Positions 27,623 through 37,774 of a DNA stretch of 64,000 bases are shown one piece after another. Under the pieces are notes generated by a model. It was given only the letters and a program-made list of their open reading frames with translations, did not search any database and had not been told where the DNA came from. This stretch comes from Actinomadura atramentaria DSM 43919 (GTDB lineage: Bacteria; Actinomycetota; Actinomycetes; Streptosporangiales; Streptosporangiaceae). The position numbers and the translations under genes were made by a program. The stretch is taken from assembly GCF_000381885.1 (NCBI RefSeq), contig NZ_KB907210.1, forward strand, positions 248,001-312,000. Reading direction: 5' to 3'. Within the stretch, counting starts at the first letter, position 1, and every line of letters starts with the position of its first letter.

Positions 27623-28201
27623 TCAGCGGGCTCCGGGCCAGGGGCCGGGCGGCCGGTGGTCGAGGGTTTCGGCGGTGACGCGGACGTCGTGGACGCGGAA
27701 TCCGCGCGCCTGGTAGTTCTTCAGTGCGGTGGGCCCGTCGGTGGAGCAGGTGTGGACGCGGACGCGAGCGGTGGGTTCGCGGCCGGGCCAGCGGTCGGCG
27801 AGGTCCCAGGCGCGGGCGGTGCCGGTGCTGAGGAGGTGGCCGCCGATGCCGCGTCCGGTGAAGGCGGGCAGGAGGCCGAAGTAGGCGATCTCGACGTCGC
27901 CGCCGGGTCCGGGGTCGAGTTCGAGGTATCCGGCGGGGGTGCCGGACACGTGGGCGATCCAGGTCTCGGCGCCGGGGCGGCGGAGCCAGTTGTCCCACTG
28001 CTCGTAGGTCCAGCCGAGGCGGTCGACCCAGTGGTAGTCGCCGCCGACGGCGGTGTAGAGGAAGCGGTTGAGTTCGGGGCTGGGGATCTCGGCGCGGGTG
28101 ACGGTGACGGGTTCGCCGGGCGGGGCGGCGGCGGGCCGCAGGTCGGCGGCGGAGAGCTGTTCGAGGTACCAGGTGGTGACCTCGACGCGGCGGGTCGGCA
28201 T
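27623..28201 (-). CDS. GNAT family N-acetyltransferase
   Basis: A 192-residue acetyltransferase. The acetyl-CoA loop is LLPAFTGRGIGGHLLS; preceding strand GDVEIAYFGL and the LKNYQARGFRVHDV segment near the C-terminus complete the fold. A long N-terminal part (LGWTYEQWDNWLRRP) is typical of an actinobacterial subgroup. The substrate is unknown. ATG at 28201 follows GAGGGGG. Convergent with the AraC gene, with 12 bases between the stops. Confidence 0.87.
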   Translation of the reverse strand: MPTRRVEVTTWYLEQLSAADLRPAAAPPGEPVTVTRAEIPSPELNRFLYTAVGGDYHWVDRLGWTYEQWDNWLRRPGAETWIAHVSGTPAGYLELDPGPGGDVEIAYFGLLPAFTGRGIGGHLLSTGTARAWDLADRWPGREPTARVRVHTCSTDGPTALKNYQARGFRVHDVRVTAETLDHRPPGPWPGAR

Positions 28202-28287
28202 CGGTTCCCCCTCGGTGCTGTGCCCCGGTGTCCCCCGGCGCCCCTCAGTGTCCCCCGGTTCGTCCCCCGGTCGGGCGCGCGGGCGTG

Positions 28288-28316
28288 CGCCGCGCCCCGG
28301 GGTGCGGGGCGCGGCG
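28288..28316 (-). terminator. Terminator hairpin of gltD
   Basis: Perfect 11-bp GC stem (28288-28298 with 28306-28316), seven-base loop, 20 bases past the gltD stop on the minus strand. No U-tract. It separates gltBD from the acetyltransferase gene on the same strand. Confidence 0.7.
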
Positions 28317-28335
28317 GACGCGGGGTCGGGCGCGG

Positions 28336-29799
28336 TCAGGCGATGGGCCGGGCCGTCGGCGGGATCGGGTAGGGCAGGGCGCTGTGCCCGGCGAGGTAGG
28401 AGTCCACTCCGTGCGCGGCGGCGCGGCCCTCGGCGATGGCCCAGACGATGAGGGACTGGCCGCGTCCCATGTCGCCGGCGGCGAAGACGCCGGGGACGGT
28501 GGTGTGGTACTCGCGGTCGCGGACGACGTTGCCGCGCTGGTCGAGTTCGACGCCGAGCTGGTCGAGCAGGCCGTCCTTCTGGGGTCCGAGGAAGCCCATC
28601 GCGAGGGTGACGAGCTGCGCGGGCAGTTCGCGTTCGGTGCCCTCGACGGGCTTGAAGCCGGTCTCGGGGCCGCCGACCTCGACGATCTTGAGGGCGCGGA
28701 CGTTGCCGTCGTCGTCGCCGAGGAACTCGACGGTGTTGACGGCGTAGAGCCGGTCGCCGCCGGCGTCGGCGAGTTCCTCGTGGGCGCTCTCCATCTTGAA
28801 GAGCATGGGGTAGGTCGGCCACGGCTGGGTGTCGGGGCGGGCCTGCGGCGGCCGGGGCATGATCTCGAGCTGGGTGACCGAGGCGGCGCCCTGGCGGAGC
28901 GCGGTGCCGATGCAGTCGGCGCCGGTGTCGCCGCCGCCGATGACGACGACGTGCTTGCCCGCCGCGGTGATGGCGGGGGTGTCGGTGTCGCCCTCCTGGA
29001 CCTTGTTGGCGAGGGGGAGGTACTCCATCGCCTGGTGGACGCCGCGCAGTTCGCGTCCGGGGATGGGCAGGTCCCGCCAGACGGTGGCGCCGCCGGCGAG
29101 GACGACGGCGTCGTGGCCGGCGCGGAGTTCGTCGGCGGTGATGTCGACGCCGACGTTGACGGAGGTCTTGAAGTCGGTGCCCTCGGCGCGCATCTGGGCG
29201 ATGCGCCGGTCGAGGTGCCGCTTCTCCATCTTGAACTCGGGGATGCCGTAGCGCAGGAGGCCGCCGACGCGGTCGGCGCGCTCGTACACCTTGACGTCGT
29301 GCCCGGCGCGGGTGAGCTGCTGGGCGGCGGCGAGCCCGGCGGGGCCGGAGCCGACGACGGCGACGCGCTTGCCGGTCTTGACGGCGGGCGGGCGGGGGTG
29401 GACCCAGCCCTCGGCCCAGGCGCGGTCGATGATCTCGACCTCGACGCGCTTGATGGCGACGGGGTCCTGGTTGATGCCGAGGACGCAGGCGCTCTCACAG
29501 GGCGCGGGGCACAGGCGTCCGGTGAACTCGGGGAAGTTGTTGGTGGCGTGGAGGCGCTCGATGGCCTCCTGCCAGTCCTTCCGGTAGACGAGGTCGTTCC
29601 ACTCGGGGATCAGGTTGCCGAGGGGGCAGCCCTGGTGGCAGAACGGGATGCCGCAGTCCATGCAGCGGCTCGCCTGCTTCTCGAGCCGGTCGGTGCCGAA
29701 GTTCTCGTACACCTCGGTCCAGCTCTTGATGCGGACGTCCACCGGGCGGCGCTGCGGGAGCTCCCGCCCGACGGTGAGGAAACCCTTGGGGTCGGCCAT
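28336..29799 (-). CDS. gltD: Glutamate synthase (NADPH) small subunit
   Basis: A 487-residue FAD/Fe-S flavoprotein that passes electrons from NADPH to GltB. N-terminal cysteines for two [4Fe-4S] clusters: [14 protein letters not shown] and [18 protein letters not shown]-binding [14 protein letters not shown] and NADPH-binding [16 protein letters not shown]ossmann motifs follow, then [17 protein letters not shown]. Starts 16 bases after gltB on the same strand with GGGGG before the ATG. Full length for the family. Confidence 0.97.
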   Translation of the reverse strand: MADPKGFLTVGRELPQRRPVDVRIKSWTEVYENFGTDRLEKQASRCMDCGIPFCHQGCPLGNLIPEWNDLVYRKDWQEAIERLHATNNFPEFTGRLCPAPCESACVLGINQDPVAIKRVEVEIIDRAWAEGWVHPRPPAVKTGKRVAVVGSGPAGLAAAQQLTRAGHDVKVYERADRVGGLLRYGIPEFKMEKRHLDRRIAQMRAEGTDFKTSVNVGVDITADELRAGHDAVVLAGGATVWRDLPIPGRELRGVHQAMEYLPLANKVQEGDTDTPAITAAGKHVVVIGGGDTGADCIGTALRQGAASVTQLEIMPRPPQARPDTQPWPTYPMLFKMESAHEELADAGGDRLYAVNTVEFLGDDDGNVRALKIVEVGGPETGFKPVEGTERELPAQLVTLAMGFLGPQKDGLLDQLGVELDQRGNVVRDREYHTTVPGVFAAGDMGRGQSLIVWAIAEGRAAAHGVDSYLAGHSALPYPIPPTARPIA

Positions 29800-29815
29800 T
29801 GCGAGATCCCCCCTT

Positions 29816-32800
29816 TCAGCTCTGTGCGGCGGCCATGATGGCCTCGTCGACGTCGCGGCCCTCGGCGCGGGCGGCCTCGGCCGCCTGCAGGACGCGCCGG
29901 TAGTCCCGCGGCATGATCTTGGTGAGGCGGGCCGCGGCGCTCTCCCAGTCGGCGAGGAGCGCGGCGGCGACGGTGGAGCCGGTCTCGGCGGCGTGCCGTT
30001 CGACCAGGCCGCGGACGAACGCGTCGTCCTCGGCGGTGAGCGGTTCCAGGTCGACCATCTCGGGGTTGACGCGGGCGGCGGCGAGGTCGAGCACGTAGGC
30101 GATGCCGCCCGACATGCCCGCCGCGACGTTGCGCCCGGTGGGGCCGAGGATGACGGCGCGGCCGCCGGTCATGTACTCCAGGGCGTGGTCGCCGACGCCC
30201 TCGACGACGGCGGTCGCGCCGGAGTTGCGGACGCAGAACCGTTCGCCGACGACGCCGCGGGCGAACAGTTCGCCGGACGTCGCGCCGTACAGCAGGACGT
30301 TGCCGCCGATGATCTGGTGCTCGGCCTCGAACGGCGCGTCCTGCGGGGGCCGCAGGGTGATGCGCCCGCCGGACAGCCCCTTGCCGACGTAGTCGTTGGC
30401 GTCGCCGGTGAGGCGCAGGGTGATGCCGCGGGGGACGAACGCGCCGAAGGAGTTGCCCGCCGACCCGGTGAAGGAGATGTCGATGGTGTCGTCGGGCAGG
30501 CCCTCGCCGCCCCACTTGGCGGTCAGCCGGTGGCCGAGCATGGTGCCGACGGTCCGGTTGACGTTGCGGATGGGCAGGTCGAGCTTGACCTTGTCGCCGA
30601 ACGCCAGGGCGCCCTCGGCGAGCTGGATGAGGGTGTTGTCCAGCGCCTTGTCCAGGCCGTGGTCCTGGACGGTGGTCTGGCGCAGGGACGCGCCCGCGGG
30701 CAGCTCGGGGCGGTGCAGGATCGGCGACAGGTCGAGGCCGGACGCCTTCCAGTGGTCCACCGCGTCGCGGGTGTCGATCAGCTCGACGCGGCCGATGGCC
30801 TCGTCCAGGGACCGGAACCCGAGGGCCGCCAGGTACTCGCGGACCTCCTCGGCGATGAACTCGAAGAAGTTGACGACGAACTCGGGCTTGCCGGAGAACC
30901 GCTGCCGCAGGACGGGGTTCTGGGTGGCGACGCCGACCGGGCAGGTGTCGAGGTGGCAGACGCGCATCATGACGCAGCCGGACACCACCAGGGGCGCGGT
31001 CGCGAAGCCGAACTCCTCGGCGCCGAGGAGCGCGGCGACGACGACGTCGCGGCCGGTCTTCATCTGCCCGTCGGCCTGCACGACGATGCGGTCGCGGAGC
31101 CCGTTGAGCAGCAGCGTCTGCTGCGTCTCGGCCAGGCCCAGCTCCCAGGGGGCGCCGGCGTGCTTGAGGGAGGTGAGGGGGGACGCGCCGGTGCCGCCGT
31201 CGTGGCCGGAGATCAGGACGACGTCGGCGTGGGCCTTGGAGACCCCGGCCGCGACGGTCCCGACGCCGACCTCGGCGACGAGCTTCACGTGGACCCGCGC
31301 CGCCGGGTTGGCGTTCTTCAGGTCGTGGATGAGCTGCGCGAGGTCCTCGATCGAGTAGATGTCGTGGTGCGGCGGCGGCGAGATGAGGCCGACGCCGGGC
31401 GTGGAGTGCCGCGTCTTGGCGACCCACGGGTACACCTTGTGGCCGGGGAGCTGGCCGCCCTCGCCGGGCTTGGCGCCCTGCGCCATCTTGATCTGGATGT
31501 CGTCGGCGTTGGTGAGGTACTCGGAGGTGACGCCGAACCGGCCGGACGCGACCTGCTTGATCGCGCTGCGGCGCAGGTCGCCGTTCTCGTCGGGGGTGAA
31601 GCGCCGCGGGTCCTCGCCGCCCTCGCCGGTGTTGGACTTGCCGCCGAGGCGGTTCATCGCGATGGCGAGGGTCTCGTGGGCCTCGGCGGAGATGGAGCCG
31701 TAGGACATCGCGCCGGTGGAGAACCGCTTGACGATCTCCGATACGGGCTCGACCTCGTCGATCGGCACCGGCGGGCGCGCGCCCTCCTTGAGCCGGAACA
31801 GGCCGCGCAGCGTCATGAGCTTCTCGGACTGCTCGTCGACGCGGCCGGTGTACTCCTTGAAGATCTCGTACCGGCGGGTGCGGGTGGCGTGCTGGAGCTT
31901 GAACACCGTGTCCGGGTTGAACAGGTGCAGTTCGCCCTCGCGCCGCCACTGGTACTCGCCGCCGACCTCCAGGGTGCGGTGCGACGCCTCGTTGCCGCCC
32001 GGCGGGTACGCCCTGCGGTGCCGCTCGGCGACCTCGGTGGCGATGACGTCGAAGCCGACGCCGCCGAGCCGGGAGGTGGTGCCGGTGAAGCAGCGGTCGA
32101 CGACCTCGGAGCCGAGGCCGATGGACTCGAAGATCTGCGCGCCGGTGTAGGACGCGACGGTCGAGACGCCGATCTTCGACATGACCTTCAGGACGCCCTT
32201 GCCGTACCCCTTGACGAGGTTGCGGACGGCGGTGGGCGCGTCGACGCCGGTGAGCGCGCCGGTCGCGACCAGGTCCTCGACGGTCTCGATGGCGAGGTAG
32301 GGGTTGATCGCGGACGCGCCGTACCCGATGAGCAGCGCCATGTGGTGGCACTCGCGGGCGTCGGCGGTCTCGACGACCAGGCCGACCTGCGTGCGGGTCT
32401 TCTCCCGGATCAGGTGGTGGTGGACGGCGCCGGTGAGCAGCAGCGAGGGGATCGCGGCGTACGCCGAGTCCGACCCGCGGTCGGACAGGACGATGAGCCG
32501 CGCGCCCGCGACGATCTCGCGGGACACCTCGGCGCAGATCTCCTCCAGCCGGGCCTGCAGGGCCTCGCCGCCGCCCGCGACCTCGTAGAGGCCGTGGACG
32601 ACGTGGGCGCGCAGGTGCGGGAGGGAGCCCTCGTCGTCGATGTGGATGATCTTGGACAGTTCGTCGTTGTCCAGGATCGGGGTGGGCAGCACGAGGCGGC
32701 GGCAGGAGTGCGGTCCGGGGTCGAGCAGGTTGCCCTCGGGGCCGAGGGTGGACTGCAGGCTGGTGACCATCTCCTCGCGGATGGCGTCCAGCGGCGGGTT

Positions 32801-34372
32801 GGTGACCTGCGCGAAGAGCTGCTTGAAGTAGTCGAACAGCAGGCGGGGGCGCTCCGACAGCACGGCGATGGGGGTGTCGGTGCCCATCGACCCGATCGGC
32901 TCGGCGCCGGTCCGCGCCATCGGCGACAGGATGATCCGCTGCTCTTCGAGGGTGTACCCGAACGTCTGCTGGCGCTTGACGAGGGTCTCGTGGGTGGGGA
33001 TCTCGCGCTCGCGGCGCGGCAGCTCCTCGAACCGGACGAGCCCGTCGTGCAGCCATTCGCCGTAGGGGTGCTCGGCGGCGAGCTCGGCCTTGACCTCGTC
33101 GTCCTCGACGATGCGCCCGGCGGCGGTGTCGACGAGGAAGATCTTGCCGGGCTGGAGGCGGCCCTTGCGGACGACGTTCTCGGCGGGGATGTCCAGGACG
33201 CCGGCCTCGCTGGCCAGGACGACGAACCCCTCGTCGGTCACCCAGTAGCGGCCGGGGCGCAGGCCGTTGCGGTCCAGGACCGCGCCGACGACGGTGCCGT
33301 CGGTGAAGGTGACGCTGGCGGGGCCGTCCCACGCCTCCATGAGGGTGGAGTGGAACTCGTAGAAGGCCCGGCGCGCCGGGTCCATCTCGGTGTGGTTCTC
33401 CCACGCCTCGGGGATCATCATCAGCACGGCGTGCGGGAGGGACCGGCCGCCGAGGTGCAGCAACTCCAGGCACTCGTCGAACGAGGCGGTGTCGCTGGCC
33501 TCGATGTCGATGACCGGGTTGATGCGGGACAGGTCGCCGGGGAACAGGTCGGACTTCAGCAGCGCCTCGCGCGCCCGCATCCAGTTCCGGTTGCCCTTGA
33601 CCGTGTTGATCTCGCCGTTGTGGGCGACGAACCGGTACGGGTGCGCCAGCTCCCACGCCGGGAACGTGTTGGTGGAGAACCGCGAGTGGACGAGCGCGAT
33701 GGCGCTGGTGAAGCGCCGGTCGGACAGGTCGGGGAAGAACGGTTCGAGCTGCGGGGTGGTGAGCATCCCCTTGTAGACGATCGTGCGGCTCGACAGGCTC
33801 GGGAAGTACACCGCGACGTCCTGCTCGGCGCGCTCGCGCATGCAGAACACGACGCGGTCCAGCTCCAGGCCGGTCCTGCCCGCGTGCGGGCCGTCGGCGG
33901 CGGCCGTGACGAAGAACTGCGCGAAGTGCGGCATCACGCGGCGCGCGGCCGGACCCGCGAAGTTCGGGTCGAACGGCAGCTCGCGCCAGCCGAGGGGGGC
34001 CAGGCCCTCCTCGGCGCACAGCTTCTCGATGTGCGCGACCGCGTCGGCGCGCTCCTGCGCGTCGGCGGGCAGGAAGGCGATGCCGGCGGCGTAGGCGCCC
34101 GCCGGCGGGAGCGCGAAGTCGCAGACCTCGCGGAAGAACGCGTCCGGGATCTGGACGAGGATGCCGACGCCGTCGCCGTCGTCGGGTTCGGCGCCGACCG
34201 CGCCGCGGTGGTCCAGGTTCTTCAGGACGGTCAGGGCGTTGTGCACGATGTCGTGGCTCTTGCGACCGTGCAGATCCGCCACCATGCCGACGCCGCAGGC
34301 GTCGTGCTCGTTCGCCGGGTCGTAGAGGCCCTGGTCCTGGGGGCGGCCCGGTGTGAGGGCAGCAGCAGCCAT
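29816..34372 (-). CDS. gltB: Glutamate synthase (NADPH) large subunit
   Basis: A 1518-residue enzyme that makes two glutamates from glutamine and 2-oxoglutarate. A short propeptide ends at the nucleophile in [10 protein letters not shown], which becomes the N-terminal Cys of the class II glutaminase domain (about residues 25-430). The FMN-binding synthase domain has [15 protein letters not shown] and [25 protein letters not shown] binds the [3Fe-4S] cluster. A GXGXG C-terminal domain follows. ATG at 34372 is preferred; an in-frame TTG directly before it is also possible, both after GGGAGGG. gltD follows in the same operon. Confidence 0.97.
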   Translation of the reverse strand: MAAAALTPGRPQDQGLYDPANEHDACGVGMVADLHGRKSHDIVHNALTVLKNLDHRGAVGAEPDDGDGVGILVQIPDAFFREVCDFALPPAGAYAAGIAFLPADAQERADAVAHIEKLCAEEGLAPLGWRELPFDPNFAGPAARRVMPHFAQFFVTAAADGPHAGRTGLELDRVVFCMRERAEQDVAVYFPSLSSRTIVYKGMLTTPQLEPFFPDLSDRRFTSAIALVHSRFSTNTFPAWELAHPYRFVAHNGEINTVKGNRNWMRAREALLKSDLFPGDLSRINPVIDIEASDTASFDECLELLHLGGRSLPHAVLMMIPEAWENHTEMDPARRAFYEFHSTLMEAWDGPASVTFTDGTVVGAVLDRNGLRPGRYWVTDEGFVVLASEAGVLDIPAENVVRKGRLQPGKIFLVDTAAGRIVEDDEVKAELAAEHPYGEWLHDGLVRFEELPRREREIPTHETLVKRQQTFGYTLEEQRIILSPMARTGAEPIGSMGTDTPIAVLSERPRLLFDYFKQLFAQVTNPPLDAIREEMVTSLQSTLGPEGNLLDPGPHSCRRLVLPTPILDNDELSKIIHIDDEGSLPHLRAHVVHGLYEVAGGGEALQARLEEICAEVSREIVAGARLIVLSDRGSDSAYAAIPSLLLTGAVHHHLIREKTRTQVGLVVETADARECHHMALLIGYGASAINPYLAIETVEDLVATGALTGVDAPTAVRNLVKGYGKGVLKVMSKIGVSTVASYTGAQIFESIGLGSEVVDRCFTGTTSRLGGVGFDVIATEVAERHRRAYPPGGNEASHRTLEVGGEYQWRREGELHLFNPDTVFKLQHATRTRRYEIFKEYTGRVDEQSEKLMTLRGLFRLKEGARPPVPIDEVEPVSEIVKRFSTGAMSYGSISAEAHETLAIAMNRLGGKSNTGEGGEDPRRFTPDENGDLRRSAIKQVASGRFGVTSEYLTNADDIQIKMAQGAKPGEGGQLPGHKVYPWVAKTRHSTPGVGLISPPPHHDIYSIEDLAQLIHDLKNANPAARVHVKLVAEVGVGTVAAGVSKAHADVVLISGHDGGTGASPLTSLKHAGAPWELGLAETQQTLLLNGLRDRIVVQADGQMKTGRDVVVAALLGAEEFGFATAPLVVSGCVMMRVCHLDTCPVGVATQNPVLRQRFSGKPEFVVNFFEFIAEEVREYLAALGFRSLDEAIGRVELIDTRDAVDHWKASGLDLSPILHRPELPAGASLRQTTVQDHGLDKALDNTLIQLAEGALAFGDKVKLDLPIRNVNRTVGTMLGHRLTAKWGGEGLPDDTIDISFTGSAGNSFGAFVPRGITLRLTGDANDYVGKGLSGGRITLRPPQDAPFEAEHQIIGGNVLLYGATSGELFARGVVGERFCVRNSGATAVVEGVGDHALEYMTGGRAVILGPTGRNVAAGMSGGIAYVLDLAAARVNPEMVDLEPLTAEDDAFVRGLVERHAAETGSTVAAALLADWESAAARLTKIMPRDYRRVLQAAEAARAEGRDVDEAIMAAAQS

Positions 34373-34713
34373 CAACCCTCCCGTCGTCGTCGTGTCACTG
34401 CTTCGAGGTCAGTGCAGTCCGGGACGACGTTGGCCCTGCTGCGGTGTGAAGACCTTACATCACTGCCGGGAAGATGCCCGACTGGACCAGATCGCGAACC
34501 TTCTTCGTCGCATCCGATCCATCGGCGCCGTCAGTGGTATAGACCAGAATACATAGCCGCATTACGGGCATCCGGCGACGGATCGGGTGATCATCATCAC
34601 CGGCTTCCGAGGTTTGACGCGCGGAAAGCGCGATAGGGCCGTGGAATCCACGGCTTCCGGCGGGGCCGTCGTGCGGACGGTCCGCGCCTGCCCGCCCGCC
34701 GCGCCGGGAACGG
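34373..34713. other. gltB upstream region
   Basis: These 341 bases carry the gltB leader and promoter region. The stretch 34440-34570 is less GC-rich and contains ATACATAGCC/TATAGACC-like A/T clusters typical of promoters in this DNA. A 35-codon open frame lies on the minus strand (34455-34562), upstream of gltB; it has no clear ribosome site and several codons rare in this genome (CTA, TGT, ATT, TAT), so I do not call it a gene. No transcription-factor site is recognised with confidence. Confidence 0.5.
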
Positions 34714-35733
34714 CTATCCGGCGCGCGCCGCGCGGCCCAGCGCGCCCGGGGCCTTGCAGCCCTCGATCAGCAGGCCGAGCAGCGCCGTGTCGGACTCGTC
34801 GCCCGAACCGTCCAGCCGCGCCGACCACGCCACCACCGCGTAGTGGCCCACGGCCAGGCCGCGCGCCATGCTGAACGCGCCGCCGAACGCCCCCGCCGCC
34901 GCGGCGGTCGCGCGGTCCCTGCCGCCCGAGCCGCCCGAGCCGTCCAGCGGCCGGACGAAACCGCCGCCGCGACCCGCGTCCAGGCCCGCGACCAGGCGGT
35001 CCGCGTCGGCGGAGGCCGCCAGGTTGAACACCGTCACCGCCAGCGCGTAGCCGGGTTTCGGGGACGCCGCCGAGTACAGGGTCCGGGCCGCCTGCGTGCA
35101 ACCGGACCGGGCCAGCTCGGTCGCCAGGCCCGTCCCCCACACCGCCGCCGAGCAGTCGGCGTCCAGGCGTTTCGCGCGGAGGGTCAGCCGCGGTCCGTCC
35201 GCCGAGTCGAGGCGCGCGGCCGACGCGGGGAACGCCTCGGCCTCCGTCAGCGGGGCCGCGTCCTCGGAACGGGCCGTGATGCCCGCGTACGCCGGGCCGC
35301 TCGGGGAGCTGGAGTAGGACGCGGGCGATCCGCCGCTCTGCGGCACGTTCGTGACGCGCGGGACGGCGGCGCGGCGCGGCGCCTCGTCGCCGCCGCCGGA
35401 CACGACGACCAGCACGGCGACGACCGCGATGAGCGCCAGCGCCCCGGCGACCGCGAAGTACATGCGCGGACCGAACGTGATCCCGCCGCGCGGGCGGGCC
35501 GGGGGCCGCTTCCGGGTGGCCGGGGCGCGGTCGTCGCGGGGTTCGCGCGGCGGCTCGGCGGGCCGCTGGGCGCGGGCGTCCGCCCGCGCGTCGGCCGTCC
35601 GGGACGTCGTACGCCGCGCCGGACGGCGACCGGACCGCGCCTGCCGGTCGCGGGGGCGGCCGCCGCGCACCGGCCGGGCCTGGCCCGCGGTCCGGCGGCG
35701 GGCCGCGCCGCGCACCCGTTCCTCGTCCTCCAC
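34714..35733 (-). CDS. Membrane-anchored protein of unknown function (paralogue A)
   Basis: A 339-residue protein. A highly basic N-terminal tail of about 95 Arg/Pro/Ala residues leads to one transmembrane helix (about residues 98-120, AVAGALALIAVVAVLVVVSG), a Ser/Pro/Gly linker and an extracytoplasmic domain of about 190 residues. The domain has a pair of cysteines in RLDADCSAAVWGTGLATELARSGC, and ends GHYAVVAWSARLDG. The downstream neighbour shares this pattern. No known family recognised. GTG start at 35733. Arg-rich cytoplasmic tails on one-helix proteins often bind membrane or nucleic acid; that is speculation here. Confidence 0.75.
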   Translation of the reverse strand: MEDEERVRGAARRRTAGQARPVRGGRPRDRQARSGRRPARRTTSRTADARADARAQRPAEPPREPRDDRAPATRKRPPARPRGGITFGPRMYFAVAGALALIAVVAVLVVVSGGGDEAPRRAAVPRVTNVPQSGGSPASYSSSPSGPAYAGITARSEDAAPLTEAEAFPASAARLDSADGPRLTLRAKRLDADCSAAVWGTGLATELARSGCTQAARTLYSAASPKPGYALAVTVFNLAASADADRLVAGLDAGRGGGFVRPLDGSGGSGGRDRATAAAAGAFGGAFSMARGLAVGHYAVVAWSARLDGSGDESDTALLGLLIEGCKAPGALGRAARAG

Positions 35734-35762
35734 GCCGGCGCCCTACCGTCCGGACCGGACGG

Positions 35763-36557
35763 TCACTTGCCGTCCTTGCCGTCGGCCATCTGCACCCGCG
35801 CCCACACGAAGTCGGCGGGCTTCTCCACCGGGAGGCTCGCGTTGATCATCTCGTTGAGCGACTTGGGGTTGCCGCCGCCCGCGCGCTGCACCCAGCTCAC
35901 GACCGCGTAGTGCCCGTAGGTCTGCGCGTACGCCGCGCTGAACCCGGGCGCGAAGTCCGGCGCGCCGGACGCCCGCAGCGGCAGCAGGAACCCCGACGCG
36001 GTCGCCGGGTCGAGGACCCGCAGGATCTGCCGGACGCCGTCCTCGCTCGCCAGGTCGATCGCCGCGAACTGGCCGACGAACGCGTGGTCGGCCGTCACGT
36101 ACGCGCCGCGCACGACGGCCCGGCAGCCCGCCTTGGCCAGCTCCTGGTGGAGCCGGTCGCCCCACGTCGCGGACGCGCAGTCCGTCGCCAGGTCCGTTCC
36201 GGCGAGGGTGAACGAGAAGCCGTTGCCCCGCACCGCCTTGGTGTCGGCGCCGAAGACCTCGTCGAGCGTCACCGCGCGCGGGTCGGCGCTGCGCTGGGCG
36301 ATGGCGCCCATCCCCTCGCCGTCGTACTCGGGGGTGTAGGCCGTCGGGTTGATCCGGGGCACCGGCTTGGGGTCGTCGCCCCGGGTGAGGAAGAACGCCC
36401 CGGCGCCGACGGCCGCGAGGACGACCACCAGGGCCGCCGCGCCGTAGAGGAGCAGGGGGCGGGGGCCGCCGCGCGGGTCCTTCCCCGCGGGCCGGTCGTC
36501 CTTCCCGTCGGCGCCGGACGTGGTCCGGGCCGAGCCTGAGTCGCGCGCCTCGATCAC
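35763..36557 (-). CDS. Membrane-anchored protein of unknown function (paralogue B)
   Basis: A 264-residue protein with a hydrophilic N-terminus (35 residues), one transmembrane helix (LLYGAAALVVVLAAVGAGAFFL) and a secreted domain. Shared pattern with paralogue A: DLATDCASATWGDRLHQELAKAGC against DADCSAAVWGTGLATELARSGC, then a hydrophobic F/A strand, GFLLPLR against GFVRPLD, and GHYAVVSW against GHYAVVAW. The two lie 29 bases apart on the same strand, clearly an old tandem duplication. The two Cys could form a disulfide, fitting the nearby DsbA/VKOR genes. GTG start at 36557. Confidence 0.78.
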   Translation of the reverse strand: MIEARDSGSARTTSGADGKDDRPAGKDPRGGPRPLLLYGAAALVVVLAAVGAGAFFLTRGDDPKPVPRINPTAYTPEYDGEGMGAIAQRSADPRAVTLDEVFGADTKAVRGNGFSFTLAGTDLATDCASATWGDRLHQELAKAGCRAVVRGAYVTADHAFVGQFAAIDLASEDGVRQILRVLDPATASGFLLPLRASGAPDFAPGFSAAYAQTYGHYAVVSWVQRAGGGNPKSLNEMINASLPVEKPADFVWARVQMADGKDGK

Positions 36558-36630
36558 ACCGGGAGCCTAGCGGCACCGGAACACCGCGCGCTCACAAAAG
36601 GACGTTTCATCCGGATTTCCGGACAGATGG

Positions 36631-37725
36631 TCAGGGAGCGTCCTTGACCCGCTCGGACGTGCCCGCGTCGGCGGCCCGCACGGGCTCGTCTGCGGGCTCG
36701 TCGTCCCGCGCCCCGGCCTCGGGTTCGTCCTGCTCGGCGTCCTTGGTCGCGGGCTCGGCCGGCTCGGCGTCCTTCGCCGGCTCGGCTTCGCCGGACGCGT
36801 CCGGCTCGTCCTTCGCAAGCTCGTCGTTCGGCGACTCGTCCTTCGCCAGATCGACCTTCGCCGGTCCGTCCTCGGCGGGCCCGTCCCCGGTGCCGTCCTC
36901 GACGGGCTCCGCGCCGACGTTCTCCACGCCCGTCCGGTTGCGCGCCAGGTACAGGTACGCGACCGCGCCCAGGAAGATCACGATCGACGTCCAGTCGTTC
37001 AGCCGCAGCCCGAGGATGTGGTGCGCGTCGTCCACCCGCAGCGCCTCGACCCAGCCCCGCCCGACCGTGTACGCCGCGACGTACAGCGCGAACGACCGCC
37101 CGTGCGTCAGGTTCCACCGGCGGCCCGCCCAGATGACCAGGACGGTGACACCGAGGCACCACAGCGACTCGTACAGGAACGTCGGGTGGTACGTGGCGAC
37201 GTCCGCGTAGCGCAGCTCGCGGTGGTCGGGGTCGATCTCGACGGCCCACCAGGCGTGCAATGGACGCCCGTACAGCTCCTGGTTCCAGTAGTTGCCCCAC
37301 CGCCCGATCGCCTGCGCGAGCGCGATGCCGGGCGCGACCGCGTCGGCGAGCGCGAGCGCGGAGATGCCCTGGCGGCGGCAGCCGATCACCGCGCCGACCG
37401 CGCCGAGCATGATCGCGCCCCAGACGCCGAGGCCGCCCTTCCAGATCTCCAGCGCCCGCAGCGGGTCCCCACCGGACCCGAAGTACCGCTGGTAGTCGGT
37501 GATGACGTGGTAGAGCCGCCCGCCGACGAGGCCGAACGGCACGGCCCACACCGCGACGTCGATGATCACGCCGGGGCGGCCGCCCTTGGCGACCCACCGT
37601 CGCTCGCCGAGCCACACGGCGGCGACGATGCCCAGGATGATCATGAGCGCGTAGGCGCGGAGCGGGAACGGCCCGAGGTGCCAGACGTTGTGTTCGGGGC
37701 TCGGGATGTACGCGAGCGGCTGCAT
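36631..37725 (-). CDS. lgt: Prolipoprotein diacylglyceryl transferase with a long acidic C-terminal tail
   Basis: Transfers diacylglycerol from phosphatidylglycerol to lipobox Cys, first step in lipoprotein maturation. 364 residues with seven helices. Motifs: PLRAYALMIILG, VGGRLYHVITD, KGGLGVWGA and the signature AIGRWGNYWNQELYG, then HPTFLYESLW. The catalytic domain ends near residue 275; the last 90 residues form a low-complexity Asp/Glu/Pro/Ala/Lys tail, which is longer than in most Lgt. Downstream of two DsbA-like proteins and VKOR; in Streptomyces and Mycobacterium lgt likewise follows trpA. ATG start at 37725. Confidence 0.96.
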   Translation of the reverse strand: MQPLAYIPSPEHNVWHLGPFPLRAYALMIILGIVAAVWLGERRWVAKGGRPGVIIDVAVWAVPFGLVGGRLYHVITDYQRYFGSGGDPLRALEIWKGGLGVWGAIMLGAVGAVIGCRRQGISALALADAVAPGIALAQAIGRWGNYWNQELYGRPLHAWWAVEIDPDHRELRYADVATYHPTFLYESLWCLGVTVLVIWAGRRWNLTHGRSFALYVAAYTVGRGWVEALRVDDAHHILGLRLNDWTSIVIFLGAVAYLYLARNRTGVENVGAEPVEDGTGDGPAEDGPAKVDLAKDESPNDELAKDEPDASGEAEPAKDAEPAEPATKDAEQDEPEAGARDDEPADEPVRAADAGTSERVKDAP

Positions 37726-37774
37726 GAGCGATGACGTTACCCCTTTCCGGGCACCGCCACGGCCGTCCCTCCGA

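Noticed and set aside
29610..34636. Frames of about 1470 and 1670 codons overlapping gltB
   Set aside because: gltB has all glutamate-synthase motifs; the others show only compositional bias.
34714..35733. A pseudogene or frameshifted Arg-rich protein
   Set aside because: The basic tail is followed by a clear helix and a domain shared with the next gene, so the frame is real.
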